This document shows, in pieces, positions 12,691-24,535 of a DNA stretch of 64,000 bases; position 1 is the first letter of the stretch; each line of letters opens with the position of its first letter. The position numbers were made by a program, and so were the translations under genes. Source of the stretch: Lucifuga dentata (lineage: Eukaryota > Chordata > Actinopteri > Ophidiiformes > Bythitidae); assembly GCA_014773175.1 (NCBI GenBank), contig VXCM01000421.1, positions 1-64,000 of the forward strand. Direction: 5' to 3'. The notes under the pieces are model-generated. The model did no database searches. It was not told where the DNA came from and worked only from the letters and a program-made list of their open reading frames with translations.

Positions 12691-14191
12691 ATATCTGGGG
12701 TGGGCAAAAAAATAAACAAAAACAAAAAACAGTAAAAAGAAAGAAAAAAACAGTAAAAAGAGAAAAAAAACCAGTAAAAAGTTTACTATGCTGGGAAAAC
12801 TAAAAAGCATGGAATGATGATGTAGTTGGGATACTTTCCTAGTCATAGTCATCATTTGGGCCATATGCCAAAAAAACTGGTAGCAGAATTCTGAATTTGA
12901 CTTCAAGACAACGTGCAGAACTGTTTGTTGCTGTGTATTGCTTCACATAATGTAAAGGACACACAATCCCGTAAATACGCTAAATTGATGTATCAGTTTT
13001 TTCTTGGATGTCCGGATCGTGGTCCGTCACGTGCAGACTCAGTTTACTGGTACCGCTTCACAGCTGTTGAAGGCTCACAGCTCATTCAACACACCACTTC
13101 CTGATGGAACCCGTTGACTTCATTTAGGCCAACAGCTCAATTCCAATCTGCATCACTTAGTTTGGACATTTGAAGAAGCAACTCAAGAAAGCTCACAAAA
13201 GTTTAGAATTTTCTTTGTTTCGAATGACACATAATTCATCCTGAGCAATATTTACACCAACGTTAACCATCTTTCAAACCCATTAGTTGTTTGTTGTGTC
13301 ATGGGGTGGAGGTCACTATAAGAGGGATCATTATCCCAAGTAACACCCTTGTGCTCAAAACACTTGTATACTTGTATACCGCTACATCCTGCTGCTCTAT
13401 GAATCAAAAAGCTGCCAGACATTAGGAAAAGTAGCTAAATACAACATAAGACAATTTCAATTTAAACTCCTCAAGACCCTTCAAGAATAACGGTTTAAAA
13501 GTCTAATAAATTCTGCATTGGGGTTTTAATCCTGTGCTTGTGATGAAGTGCAGGATCAAAGACCTGGCTTCAGCTCAGAGTCACAGGAGGAGGTTCGAGT
13601 CTCCTCTCCACTCCTCATCTCACTCGTGATGGAGTTGTAGAAGTGTCTCCTTTTATCTCTGGCAGTTTCTGCTTTTTCTGTCATCTCCTTAACTCTCTCT
13701 CTGTTGTGATCTCTGTCTTTAATCTGCTCCGCTATAATTTGCTCTATTCTGCGATCTCTCTCTCTCTCTCTCTCTCTCTTGGCATGTAGTTCAAAGGGGG
13801 ACCCCCAACTAAGTACCCTCCTTTGCCCCTCTCATGCATTTCTCTCCAGCTCTTCCCCTTCTTCTCAGCAGGGGGGTATCTAGGTTTTCCCTCAATCTCT
13901 CTCTCAACTCACGCTCCCTTCCTCTCTCTGCATTTCTTTCCAACTCATGCTTGGTTCTCCTCCCTCCATCTCTTTCCCTCGAATTTCTTCTCATTTGTTC
14001 TCCGTTCCTGTCCAGTCTCCTCCTCCCCACCACCCTTCCTGCTTCCATGTTCTAGCACTGCTTCAGGTAAAGGTGATGTCCTGCTGAGAACTCCTCCACC
14101 TCCCCCACTACATACACAGACACACATACCAATTCTTATCTTCTCCCTCTTCCTTCAACATTTTCCTTCACCACTCTCCATATGCTTCCTT

Positions 14192-14223
<32 letters not shown>

Positions 14224-14377
14224 CTCAGATAGAAGATGGTCAAATGTCCTGTTCAATTAAAACCATTTGACCCAATTCATTACTGCAGGATGGCATTGGA
14301 TTACTTTATTCTCTCAACCATAACTGCTCCCCCCTGTAAGTATATACTCAGATACACTTTATATACACACAAACCAA
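12691..14377. other. no gene recognised
   Basis: Adenine-rich stretch at 12700-12780, CT microsatellite at 13755-13779, and a pyrimidine-rich tract at 13800-14225 whose open frames are compositional. Confidence 0.5.
13755..13779. repeat. CT microsatellite
   Basis: About 12 CT units. Another CT tract lies at 14194-14223. Confidence 0.95.
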
Positions 14378-15341
14378 AAAGTAAGTAAATTTCACCAAAA
14401 AAAAGGTAAACCCCTCCCCCAAATTTGTAAATTTCCTGAAACAATCTATAAATTTTTCCCTAAAAGTTAGTAAATTCACAACAAAAATAGTACCTTTAAA
14501 GTTTTACTGAATTTCCTGCTAAAATTCCTGCTAAAAATGAACAAAATGAATAATAAACTCTCAAATTAGTCTCCCTCCAAAAAGTTAGAACCCCCAAATA
14601 AAGCAAAGTACATTTTGCAAAAAAACCTTGAAATTTCACCTTAATGATTCAATGATTCAAATACCCAGCAAAAATTTGTAAATTTCACACAAAAACAGTA
14701 AATTACCCAAAAAAATCAGTAAAATTCCAGCCTCAAATTATACATTTCACCAAGAAACATCAGTAAATTTCCCTTAAAAGTGAATCAAATTTCCCACCAA
14801 AAAAGATATGTTTTCTGCTACAAACTAGTAAATTTCTCCAAAAAAGTATGTATAAATGTCCCTCAAAAAATCAGATTTCCCTAAATATATAAGTAAATTT
14901 CCTGCAAAACTTTGTAATTTTCCCCTTGCAGTGTTGTTCAATTTAATGCCAAAAATCTGTGAATATCCCAGTATGTGTTTGTGAATTTCTTGCCAAATAA
15001 ACTACATTTCCTGCCAAAAATTTGTGAATTTCATGCAAAACATTAGTTAATGTTTTGGAAAAACTTTAGAAAACTTACCTTTGTAAATGTCCAACCAAAA
15101 AAAGGGATATTCCTCCTAAAAGATTTGTACATTTTCTGCCAAAAATCAGTAATTTTTTTGGCTAAAATTTTGTAAGTTTCATCCAAAATATTAATGAATT
15201 TCATCCAAGACATTATTAAATTTCTGCACAAAATTTGTAACTTTCATACAAAATATAGTAAATTTCTCACTAAAAAGTAACTTTTTCGGCAAAAGAGATA
15301 CCAGAGAGAAATCCTGCTCCCTAAAAATAGTAGATTTCCTC

Positions 15342-15374
<33 letters not shown>

Positions 15375-15450
15375 CCTATCAAAAATATCAGTGAATTTCA
15401 CTTCACAAAGAATTAAAAATTCCCCCCAAAACAAGTAAATTTCCACATCA
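14378..15450. repeat. degenerate ~21-bp tandem array
   Basis: About fifty successive, strongly diverged copies of a unit like GTAAATTTCCTGCCAAAAATT. Well-read examples: GTAAATTTCACCAAAAAAAAG, GTAAACCCCTCCCCCAAATTT, GTAAATTTCCTGAAACAATCT from 14385 on. Spacing is mostly 20-22 bases. A 31-base adenine run interrupts it at about 15344-15371. No coding capacity. Confidence 0.75.
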
Positions 15451-16339
15451 CAAAGTATTCTTTAGAACTAATATAGTTGAGTAAAACATGGTATATTTAC
15501 ATGAAATTTTTTTTAAAAATAAATTTGAATAAGTGTTGTCATTTATTTGACTTAGATTATATCATCTCAGGTGGTGGAGCAGCAGGATTCCAGTGAGGGG
15601 TGACATGTCTGAGGGTCATTCAGCTGGAAACACAGCAAACACTGCCAGGATGATTTCTGTGCACAATGAGAGAGCAACACGACTGAGAGTTAACACACAC
15701 ACGCACAAAAAAAAGTGGCTATCTGTCTGTTTTGACAATGCCAGAACCCTGGATGATTCTCCTACAGCCTAATGGACAGGTCATCTCTCTCTCTCTCTCT
15801 GCAGACAATGAGACGAAGCTTCTCATAGGTTGTTTCCTAAAATGCAGCACTGCCCCCCCATGCCTACAAGTGGAACAGCATTGGAAGAGCCTGTTCTCAT
15901 GCTTGTGAGGCCCACAGGAGTTCACGCTCAAGAATTCATAAGTAAACTTCACGTTGAGAAAATCAAGGGAAGTGAAGCAGCTGCAGCAGAACACAATGTG
16001 GATTTTCTCCTGTCTGAGGATAATTAACAGATGTAACTCTCACTGTGCAACTGTGTGCGAAAGATTAAAACAAAAAAAAAAAAAAAAANAAAAAAAAAAA
16101 AAAAAATACACTTTTCCTGGCAAGTTGTAAAGAGCTTTAACTTTTATCTGAATTCAGATCTCGAGTGAGATTATTTTGAAGTAGAAATAATATTTCAGTC
16201 ACACTGACTTGTAAATGTCTTGTTGACACCTGTGAATGACTGTGTGTGGGCGTGGACATGGAATCATATTTGTTGGGCTTTTCAGCTTGTTTATGTGTGC
16301 TGTGCTGCTGACTTTGTTGGAAACATGGACAGTGAAAGT
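15451..16339. other. no gene recognised
   Basis: Plain sequence with a short CT run (15785-15801) and an adenine homopolymer with an N at 16089. Confidence 0.5.
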
Positions 16340-16384
16340 ATGTTATTCCCACAAAGACATGCACAATACCTTTGTGCATGTAGC
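16340..16384. repeat. left arm of a perfect 45-bp inverted repeat
   Basis: ATGTTATTCCCACAAAGACA and the following 25 bases are the exact reverse complement of 17454-17498. The arms are 1069 bases apart. Confidence 0.9.
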
Positions 16385-16664
16385 AAAGGTGCTGACCTCA
16401 GCCCGTTCTCAAGCTGCACCTTGACTGACAAAAGGCCGACCCACAGAATATCACCTCAGCGTGTTACTAAATGCAACTCAAATGGTCTGGTGTCCTGGAG
16501 TGAGTGCTAAAAAAATCTAATAAATCTGTTTTTGTTTATTAATAATCAGCGACCAAAACTACAGGAAACCAGGGAGCCTTTTTTTTTTTTTTTTTTTTNT
16601 TTTTTTTTTTTTTTTTTGCTGATAAAATCTAACTATCAAGGCAGAAATCTCTGTCTCTGACACC

Positions 16665-17075
16665 AATATCTGTAGAACCCGGCACTGCATGAAGTTGAAA
16701 TTCAGCAGGTTCATTCAGGACCAAAGGACGTGCAGTATCTTATGTGAAGTTGTTTGGATGAGCGGTTCTTGAATTGAGCTGTGCTGGTATAATGTAGTCC
16801 CTGTGGCAGGATACACTCAAGTACGGTGGCAGGATATGCTCCAGGCATGGCAGCATATGCTCCAGTCAGTGATGCAGTCTCAACCTGACCCTGTACAGCA
16901 AACAAAGCTAGCTCATGAGGACGTGCAGAACAAAATTATGGCAGGCTGCGGTNTGACCCTGTACAGCAAACAAAGCTAGCTCATGAGGACGTGCAGAACA
17001 AAATTATGGCAGGCTGCGGTGCACACCATAAAATCCAGCCTGTTCCGAACATGCACGTTTTGGATGGCACTGCAG
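16665..17075 (-). repeat. repeat block, inverted partner of 12395-12690, with duplicated contig end
   Basis: In the minus reading it aligns with the block at 12.4-12.7 kb, with a remnant GAYAAMPGAYPAT and, one frame over, TTLYQHSSIQEPLIQTTSH. The 67 bases 16886-16952 recur exactly as 16954-17020 either side of the N at 16953, so part of its length is an assembly artefact. Confidence 0.65.
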
Positions 17076-17453
17076 TACTACCTATAAATGTACGTTAAAG
17101 AGAAGTCAAGTTAAAGTGAACAGACTAAAATCCTTTGAAAGAACACCTGAGATTTTGGCTTTCTACCAGAGTGTTCGTGAAAAATGACTGAAGTGACCTT
17201 AAGTGACACTTGGCATAGCGGGTGAAGAACAGGAACACGAAGATGAAGGTGAACCCTGACCTGGAGCGATGACTCTGCTGGATGCCACCACTCCTCAGAC
17301 AGCGCCATTGATCACCAACTGGCCTTTGACTTGGATGAGAAAGTGCTCGAAAGTCACCTTGTCCTATCATCTCCTTCCTACTGAGCACCGCCATCAAAGA
17401 CAAGCAAACCGTATGCAAATATGCAGAAAAGTGCTCAGGAACGCTGCAGATAT

Positions 17454-17498
17454 GCTACATGCACAAAGGTATTGTGCATGTCTTTGTGGGAATAACAT
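17454..17498. repeat. right arm of the perfect 45-bp inverted repeat
   Basis: GCTACATGCACAAAGGTATT onward for 45 bases, exact reverse complement of 16340-16384. The perfect match, against decayed surroundings, suggests a recent event or an assembly effect. Confidence 0.9.
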
Positions 17499-18032
17499 GC
17501 TTTCTCAATACTTCATACAGAGCTGGACAAAAAAAAAAAAAAANAAAAAAAAAGTTTTTATGCGTAGTTTTTTTGTTTGTTTCTTTGTTTGTTTTGTTTA
17601 TTTGTTTTTTTTTTCTTAATGCCCAAAGCAAGAAGTCATAAGAACACAGAAACAAGCGAAAAGTTGGGAAGATCTGAGGACAATCACCTTTTGTCATCAT
17701 GCTGCGCTCACACAGAAAACAAGACACAAAAAGTAAAGGTCATGCTAAGCAAACCAACTTCTTTTTATTTTGGTCTATGTGCATGCAAACACACACACTC
17801 ACACACTGAAGGGCAATGCTAAGACTGTACAGGTGATGGAATATTTTCCAAACTGTTTTGCTTCACAAATTTTCATTTAGAGAGGAATATGCTGAAAGCC
17901 AAACCCCATGTGCGTTCAACCCTCAGGTGGTAAAGTTTCCGTTTCTCCCCCCCCGCCTGCTCTCAGCTTCTACTCGCACAAAGTCACAACTTCAAAGTCA
18001 AAACAGAGAAGTATGACGCGTGCACACACACA

Positions 18033-18080
<48 letters not shown>

Positions 18081-18103
18081 CTCTCTNCGCGTGCACACAC
18101 ACA

Positions 18104-18137
<34 letters not shown>

Positions 18138-18604
18138 CTCTCTCACACTGATTGCACACAGACCCAACCTTTCCTGTTTTTCCACATTTCCTGCCCTGTG
18201 CTCCACTGAGGCTAAATCGCCCTTTGTAATGTATAATTGAAACTGTGTAATTTTACTGACTCGTTTCCAGCCAAATCCCACTTGGAGCTGAACTTTCACT
18301 TCTCTCATCGTGGTGGAATATTCTCTCTGAAGTGCAGAGACCAACTCTTTGAACATGCTTTTTAACATGCCAGCCCTCCCACTCTGATCTCTTTCTATCA
18401 CGCATCATTCTCTGCTACAGAAAATGAGCGCAGCATCTCTAAGAAGCAGTTCACACTCTGTCACATGAAGTTCATTTTAATTGATCTTTCTGCTGCTTAA
18501 ATTCTATATTTATATCTACAGTGTATTTATTGTAAATGGTGCAAAAAGCAGGTAATAGCAAGCATGCTAAGTGAACTGTAGGCAATGGATACTGACATTC
18601 TCCA
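17499..18604. other. no gene recognised
   Basis: Adenine run with an N at 17544 and a CA/CT microsatellite repeated around the N at 18087 (18017-18086 and 18088-18144), another unmerged contig overlap. Confidence 0.5.
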
Positions 18605-18725
18605 TCAAAATATCTCGATACAGTTTTAAATTCATCGTTCCCCTCAGTGCTTGCAAGCTGTTCTGGCTCTGAGGAAACAAAATTATCTCAACATGACGCT
18701 GGTTTACGCTTCACGTGGATGCGGA
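18605..18725 (-). mobile_element. short Tc1-like transposase remnant
   Basis: The string TTAAATTCATCGTTCCCCTC, then GCTTGCAAGCTGTTCTGGCT and CTGAGG.AACAAAA follow the same order as the transposase segment of the element at 6.04-6.92 kb, but with more changes. Identification rests on this order alone. Confidence 0.45.
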
Positions 18726-19005
18726 CATGCAGAAATGTGATGAGAAAATGGCCAGCTGCAGAGGCTGCATTTGAGGGTTGCTCTCAAAATATTAAACAAT
18801 GCAGACGACGTCTTTGTGATGTAATCGATTGGCCAGCAAAGAGGTTTGGACGGAGGGACAAAGAAAAATCAAAATTGAACAACTTTAATGAGTGATGATT
18901 TTTACATAAGGATTTTTAAAGATGATGCCAAATTGCTGCCAATTTCTGTCGCATAAAATGGAAAAATACGCAATTGATAAGTGAAGGCTTAAGTACGACG
19001 ACATA

Positions 19006-19685
19006 TTAGGGCCATATAAGATGAAAAAAAAATAAGGGGGGCATTATTTAAAGTTTTTAAACTCGCAAATTTGCAAGTTTTAAAACTTGAAAATTTGCCA
19101 GTTTTAAAAGTCTGTATGCTTATAAGTCCATGAACCATATGTTTATGATAATTCAATAATTTTGCACCAAACCAACCATTTCTTTATTGCTAAATCTGAT
19201 GGGAAAAGTATAATTTAATAAGGTCATGTACTGTACTGAAAAAAAACCCCGTATATTTGCCAGTTTAAAAACTCACAAATTTGTGAGTGTAAAACTCGCA
19301 AATTTGTGACTTTAAAAACTAAAAAAATATAATGAAGTTATTTTTAATGATGAGTAATATATATTTTTTTAATTTCTTAAAATAATTATTTAATATTTTT
19401 TAATGATGAAAAATGGAAAATAATGAGAATGAGAATCGAACCGCCACACGTTGTGACTATGTCTGCAGTTATTGCAATATTAAATTATACTTTTCCATCG
19501 GATTTAGCAATAAAGAAATACTTGCTTTTAGTGCAAAATCATCAAATTATCATGACTTATTATATACAGACTTTTAAAACTGGCAAATTTTTGAGTTTTA
19601 AAACTTGCAAATTTGCAAGTTTGAAAACTCAAAATAATGCCCCCATTCTTTTTTTTTTTATTTCGTCTTATGTATATGGCCCTAA
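19006..19685. mobile_element. TA-flanked palindromic MITE, copy 1
   Basis: Begins TTAGGGCCATATAAG and ends in its reverse complement-like CATATGGCCCTAA-type end (GTATATGGCCCTAA), with TA at 19004-19005 and 19686-19687. The inverted arms run for about 200 bases each and share long segments such as GCAAATTTGCAAGTTTTAAA and AGTATAATTTAATA. The size, structure and TA duplication point to a Tc1/mariner-mobilised non-autonomous element. No coding capacity. Confidence 0.85.
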
Positions 19686-20714
19686 TACACCATCGTACTT
19701 GAAAGAAGAAAAACCAAGAAATCACGGAAATCTGCCCAATCTGGCAAAACTGTTTATTGCTGCTCAAGATAGTTTCTATCCTCTATCATTATGAGCAGAG
19801 AAGATGTGAGCATTTATTAAAGAGACTTTGTTATAAAATCAGCATCCACGAATAAAGACCAAAAAAAAAAACAACAAAAAAAAAAACAACAACACAAAAA
19901 CATCCGGTGTTTTAACAGTTTATTCATTGTCCAAATTCATATCAGTAGACTTGGAGAAATAAAAGGTATTTTCCTTTTTAAACATTCTCTTAAACAAAAA
20001 TATAACAACTATTTACAATCACCGGTAAAAATACATAAAAAGCATACAAGCAAAATCATGTTGTCTTTCTAAAAGACATAAGTTACGACAGCTATGAGAA
20101 GTGTAAGACGAAAGCAAACGTTAAGCCACAGACCAGTAAAACTCTGTACAGATTGTGCAGCACTCACACAGCTAAGCTTATTGTTGTGCATTTCTAGTGT
20201 GAAGCCAAAGATGTTTGCACCTTAAATAACATTCACATCTCTCTTATTGCATTCCAGGTAACATGACAGGACATGGGCTGAGTACAGTCAAGCCAAGAGG
20301 ACTGTGGGACATTTTCATGGGGATGCTCGGGCCGTGAGGGAGGCCAGGTTTGTGTTCTCCAGTTCTTTGTTATTCGAAACACTGTTATTTTGTGTTCAAA
20401 GTGCCAAAAGCAGAGCAGCTCCCTGCCGAGTCTCCCTTGAAAACATACCTACTGTATTTCAGGACACGAGGGGGAGTAAAGTTTAGCCCTGAAAGGAGGG
20501 AAAGTATAGCATATTATTGGGAGGCTTATGGAGCTCAGTGCATGGAATACAATAATTCTCATTATTCCTCTTCGAGACAAAACATGAATGGAGAAAGTTT
20601 CATTCCAAAATTCTGCAAAGTTAACTTTGTTGCTTGAAATCGAGATTTTATTTGAGGAGTAAAAACTGTTCAGACCTTCGAAAGCATATAATAGTAACAA
20701 TATTTTGCATTTAA
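19686..20714. other. no gene recognised
   Basis: Adenine/cytosine-rich low-complexity at 19861-19890, then plain sequence that may be distal 3' UTR of rapgef6. Confidence 0.4.
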
Positions 20715-21205
20715 AGGAGCATGCCGGTGGTTTTGCATGTTTGAGCCCAATAAATACTACCCACATACACATTACTGCCTTTCCAAAATATAAAACCGTA
20801 TTTATTTTTTGTGTTATTTTACAAAATCTCTGATCTTTCACAATGAAATTTTCAGGTGATACACTCACCTTAAAATCCAGCGTTTCACCTGCAAACACAT
20901 ACCCATTTTTAATTTCTCTGGTAAAAACCGTCTTCTCTTGAGACTATATTCCCTGGCGGAGACATACATTTTCTTTTGTGTAGCTCCATGTTGGATCATT
21001 TAATTGAGTAACTTTGACTAAAATAAAAACAGCAGCGTGTTCTTCGTTATAATGGATTAAATATCTTATAGATATCTGGAATGAATTGAAACCAATGAGG
21101 AAAAACGCTCCAGTAATGTAGTTTGGAAAATGACTGGCAGTAATGTAGTTTGTATGCGGGTTGTATTTATTGGGCTCAAACATGAAAAACCACTGGTATG
21201 ATCCT
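20715..21205. mobile_element. TTAA-flanked foldback element (piggyBac-type MITE)
   Basis: TTAA at 20711-20714 and 21206-21209 bracket inverted ends that match for about 65 bases: AGGAGCATGCCGGTGG on the left against AGGATCATACCAGTGG from the right, then TTGAGCCCAATAAATAC in both. TTAA duplication is the mark of piggyBac-type transposition. 491 bp, no transposase. Confidence 0.82.
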
Positions 21206-23374
21206 TTAAGAATGCAAAATTCTTCTGACTAATCTTGCATATCTTCAGTAAGGTTTGGATGAAACATATCACACTATTGTTTTTCCATGCAAAAGCAGAA
21301 AGTAATACTGATTCATGGTTTAGAATCTGAGGAATATAGTTGTGCAAAACAGCCAGTTTCTGAATCTCAGTCTGTTTCAAAGCTTAAGTTTCCACTGACA
21401 AGATCATTTCAAAAAGGAAAGAAGGATAAAGTTCATAAGTTACTCGTGAATATTCAGAATGATTCATATAAACCCCAAAACAATGGAGCAAAACCAGAAC
21501 AGAGGTACATTGAGGAGAAGGCTGAAAAGTTGAACATTCCCAAAGAGAAAAACACTAAATATGGCATGGTCTTGTTCTGTTAAACTCAAACAGACAGGGA
21601 TATAATAGCATCAAAAAACCCCTTTCAATCATCCAGGCTGAGTTTGATTGAACTCCCTTCGCGCCTTGAAACTGATGGCGAGAGACCCACAAAGGGCAAA
21701 CTCCTACGGTTCTGCAGGCAAAAGCAATCAAAGCTGCAAAATAAAGAGGGCTTTCACTGAAAACTTCTGAGCTTTTCCTTATGTGCTGTATACCCAGACA
21801 GAATCAAAGTAGGACTTTTCAAATGCTATCTAAATCCCAAAACACAGCAGCAATTAAACATAGAGGCAGAGCAGAAATGGCACCAAAAAGAGAGAAAAGA
21901 TTAAAAGAAAACAAAATAATGAAAAATGAAAACAACTAAAAATTCCTGCCTGAAGACAGAATCAGGGCGATCACAACCTTGGATTTTTTTTTTCTTATAA
22001 CAAAATAGTTAAAAATAGCCTTTGTAAAGGACTCTCTTTTCTCATCTATACACAATCAGTTAACATTAATCTATGGCAAAGAAACAACAAAAATATATGT
22101 ATAATTTCATAGAGATGCCATATATATATTACCATTAATAATTTCAAGTCTTTGTGTGGCAAAACAATACAAAAGAAGCATCATGGAGCAGGACGCACAG
22201 CAGAAGGAGAAGAGACGAAAGTTCCAGTTACCTCCCCTTTCCTTATACACTACCAATGTACAAATTTACTTTTGCTTTCAGTACAAATAAACAATTTCAA
22301 GCAAAACCTTTAAATATTCTACAAAATGTACTATGAACAAGGAATGGAGATGCAAGCCAGGCATTAAAATATGTCGTCTCTTGTCTTATTTTGCTGCTAT
22401 TTCTTTTAAATAAGAACCAACTGAGATGAAACCGGTTCACTGTAAGCACATAATCTACGTGCAGTTTATGCTGCGTCTGCAAATTCCTGCTGCATTACAA
22501 ACAAAATTTACAAGATTAAATGAACCTGGAGCATCCAACTTTTACATTTCAGCTTGTAATTCAATAAACTAGTCTAATAAACACTGTAAACAAATGTGAA
22601 ACATTGGGTGTAAACACTGTTTGCTGCTGAACGAAGCATTCCTTTGTCTTTACACACACCTGCTAAGATTCTGGTGTGAGCATATGCACACGAGCATGCG
22701 TATGTTTAGCATACAGTGTTAATTTATCGTTACGGCAATAAAATAACAACACGTGTGTTCTCTACAGGAAGCGGTGAGGTGTTTGTTCTTCAGCTCATTA
22801 AAAAGGAGTTATAATACAGCTTTTATTGAACATCTAGGAGGCAGCATGCTGCTAAAGTACCTCGCATTAGTCTGAATGAGCAATAAGGGAGGCGGCTGAC
22901 GATGAAAAGCAGAGCAGATACACACACACATACACACACAGACGCAAAACTGCCTGAGAGATGCCGTTTTTCTTTAAAGCTCAACAAAGTACGATAAGTG
23001 CTCAACTCTCCTTTCTCTATTTTCCTGCAGCTTTTTTCCCCCCCGTTTCTTCGACAGGAAGTGAAAATTACAGTGAGGGATTAATTTTGGCTTTCCTGGC
23101 CAAATATTCGAGGTGTAACAAAGTATCGGGACGATGAAGTTGGGTTCTGTAGTTGTTTGTGTACATTTAAATCATTGGTTTGTTTGTACAGGAACAGGTG
23201 CTTTTCACTGATATGAAAATGTACATCACTAGTCCCTTTTTACTGTTAATAGGGCTGATAAAAACACATAAACACAAAAGTTGTTATTCAAATAAATCAC
23301 TAGGTGTCACTACTGTACACTATGATGAATTATTAAAATTCCACTCGTTCTGGTTATAAAACTATGATGGCTTA

Positions 23375-23978
23375 TTAGGGCCATGTAAAACGAAAAACAA
23401 ACAAAAAAAAAACAAGGGGGCATTATTTTGAGTTTTTAAAGTTTGTATGCTGGTGATAATTTGATGATTCTGCGTGAAAAGCACAAGTATTTCTTTGTTG
23501 TTAAATCCGATGGAAAGATATAATTTAATAAGGTCATGTAGTCACAAAACTGGCAAATTTGCCAGTTTAAAAACTCACAAATTTCTGAGTTTTTAAACTG
23601 GCAAATTTGTAAGTTTAAAAACAAAAACTGAAAATTATTTTTAATGATGAATTATCATTTTTAAAAAATTTTTAAAATAATAATTTTTTTAATAATGAAA
23701 AAGGGAAAATAATGAGAATGGGAATCGAACCATCTCACATTGTGACTATGCCTACAGTACATGCCTTATTAAATTATACTTTTCCATCCGATTTAGCAAT
23801 AAATAAATACTTGTGCTTTTAGTGCAAAATCATCGAAACATCATAAGCATACAGACTTTTAAAACTGGCAAAGTTTTGAGAAACTCGCAAATTTGCAAGT
23901 TTGAAAACTCAAAATAATGCCCCCCTCATTTTTTTTTTTTTTTTTTTTTTTTNTTTTTTAAATCTTATATGGCCCTAA
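23375..23978. mobile_element. TA-flanked palindromic MITE, copy 2
   Basis: Same family as 19006-19685: TTAGGGCCATGTAAAACG start, TTATATGGCCCTAA end, TA at 23373-23374 and 23979-23980. It shares the internal wording TCATGTAGTCACAAAACTGG-like centre and GGGAATCGAACC. An N at 23953 sits in a thymine run within the right arm. Confidence 0.85.
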
Positions 23979-24529
23979 TATGCTGTCACACAAAAACAAC
24001 AGAGCCAAACAAAAAAAAAAGAAAGAAAAAAGATCCCAATATGGATCCCAGTTGTACGACTGCAGTGGAACACGATCTTTTCTAATTTGACTGTTATTAT
24101 TTTCACCACTAGGTGTCACTAGTGTACACGGTTGAATTAATCTAAATTCAGTTTGTTCTGGTAGTAAACAGCAAAAAAAAAAAAAAAAAAAAAAATTGTA
24201 AAATAGTCTCCTGAGGAGCTAGCTGTCATAATACTTACACTTGTGTCTACAGCTTTCTGTCCCTTTGTCCTTCCCTGATGACTCTCCTTAAATAAATGAA
24301 TAAATTTTCAAATTACTTAAAGCTCACAGATGCAAAAAAAAAAAAAAAAAAAAAATCACTTTACAAAAAGAATCACTGTACAAAACATTGAGACTGAAAA
24401 ATGTGAAACACCTGTAGACAAGAGATCTCAGAGCACAAATGGAGGTACAAGATGATCTGTTTCCAAGGAGGCTGACTACTCCTGAGGCATTGTCATCTTC
24501 ATCACTCTTTCCTTCCTTTATCTGTCCTG

Positions 24530-24535
24530 TTTATT
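24530..24535 (-). terminator. possible polyadenylation signal AATAAA of rapgef6
   Basis: TTTATT on the plus strand is AATAAA in the gene's direction, about 320 bases after the stop codon. Another AATAAA in this direction lies at 22822-22827, so a longer 3' UTR is equally possible; vertebrate RAPGEF6 transcripts usually have long 3' UTRs. Confidence 0.35.

Noticed and set aside
13823..14260. 145-codon plus-strand open frame
   Set aside because: Pyrimidine-rich low-complexity DNA gives Ser/Leu/Pro/Phe runs in any frame; no domain-like sequence.
17260..17375. Protein-like string SDDSAGCHHSSDSAIDHQLA in the plus strand
   Set aside because: Looked coding at first, but it is about 40 codons between stops without convincing splice sites, and I cannot match it to a family.
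17908..18401. Open frames through CA/CT repeats
   Set aside because: Thr-His or Cys-Val repeats from a microsatellite and a duplicated contig end.
20449..20898. 149-codon minus-strand open frame
   Set aside because: Half of it lies in the TTAA-flanked foldback element; AT-rich chance frame.
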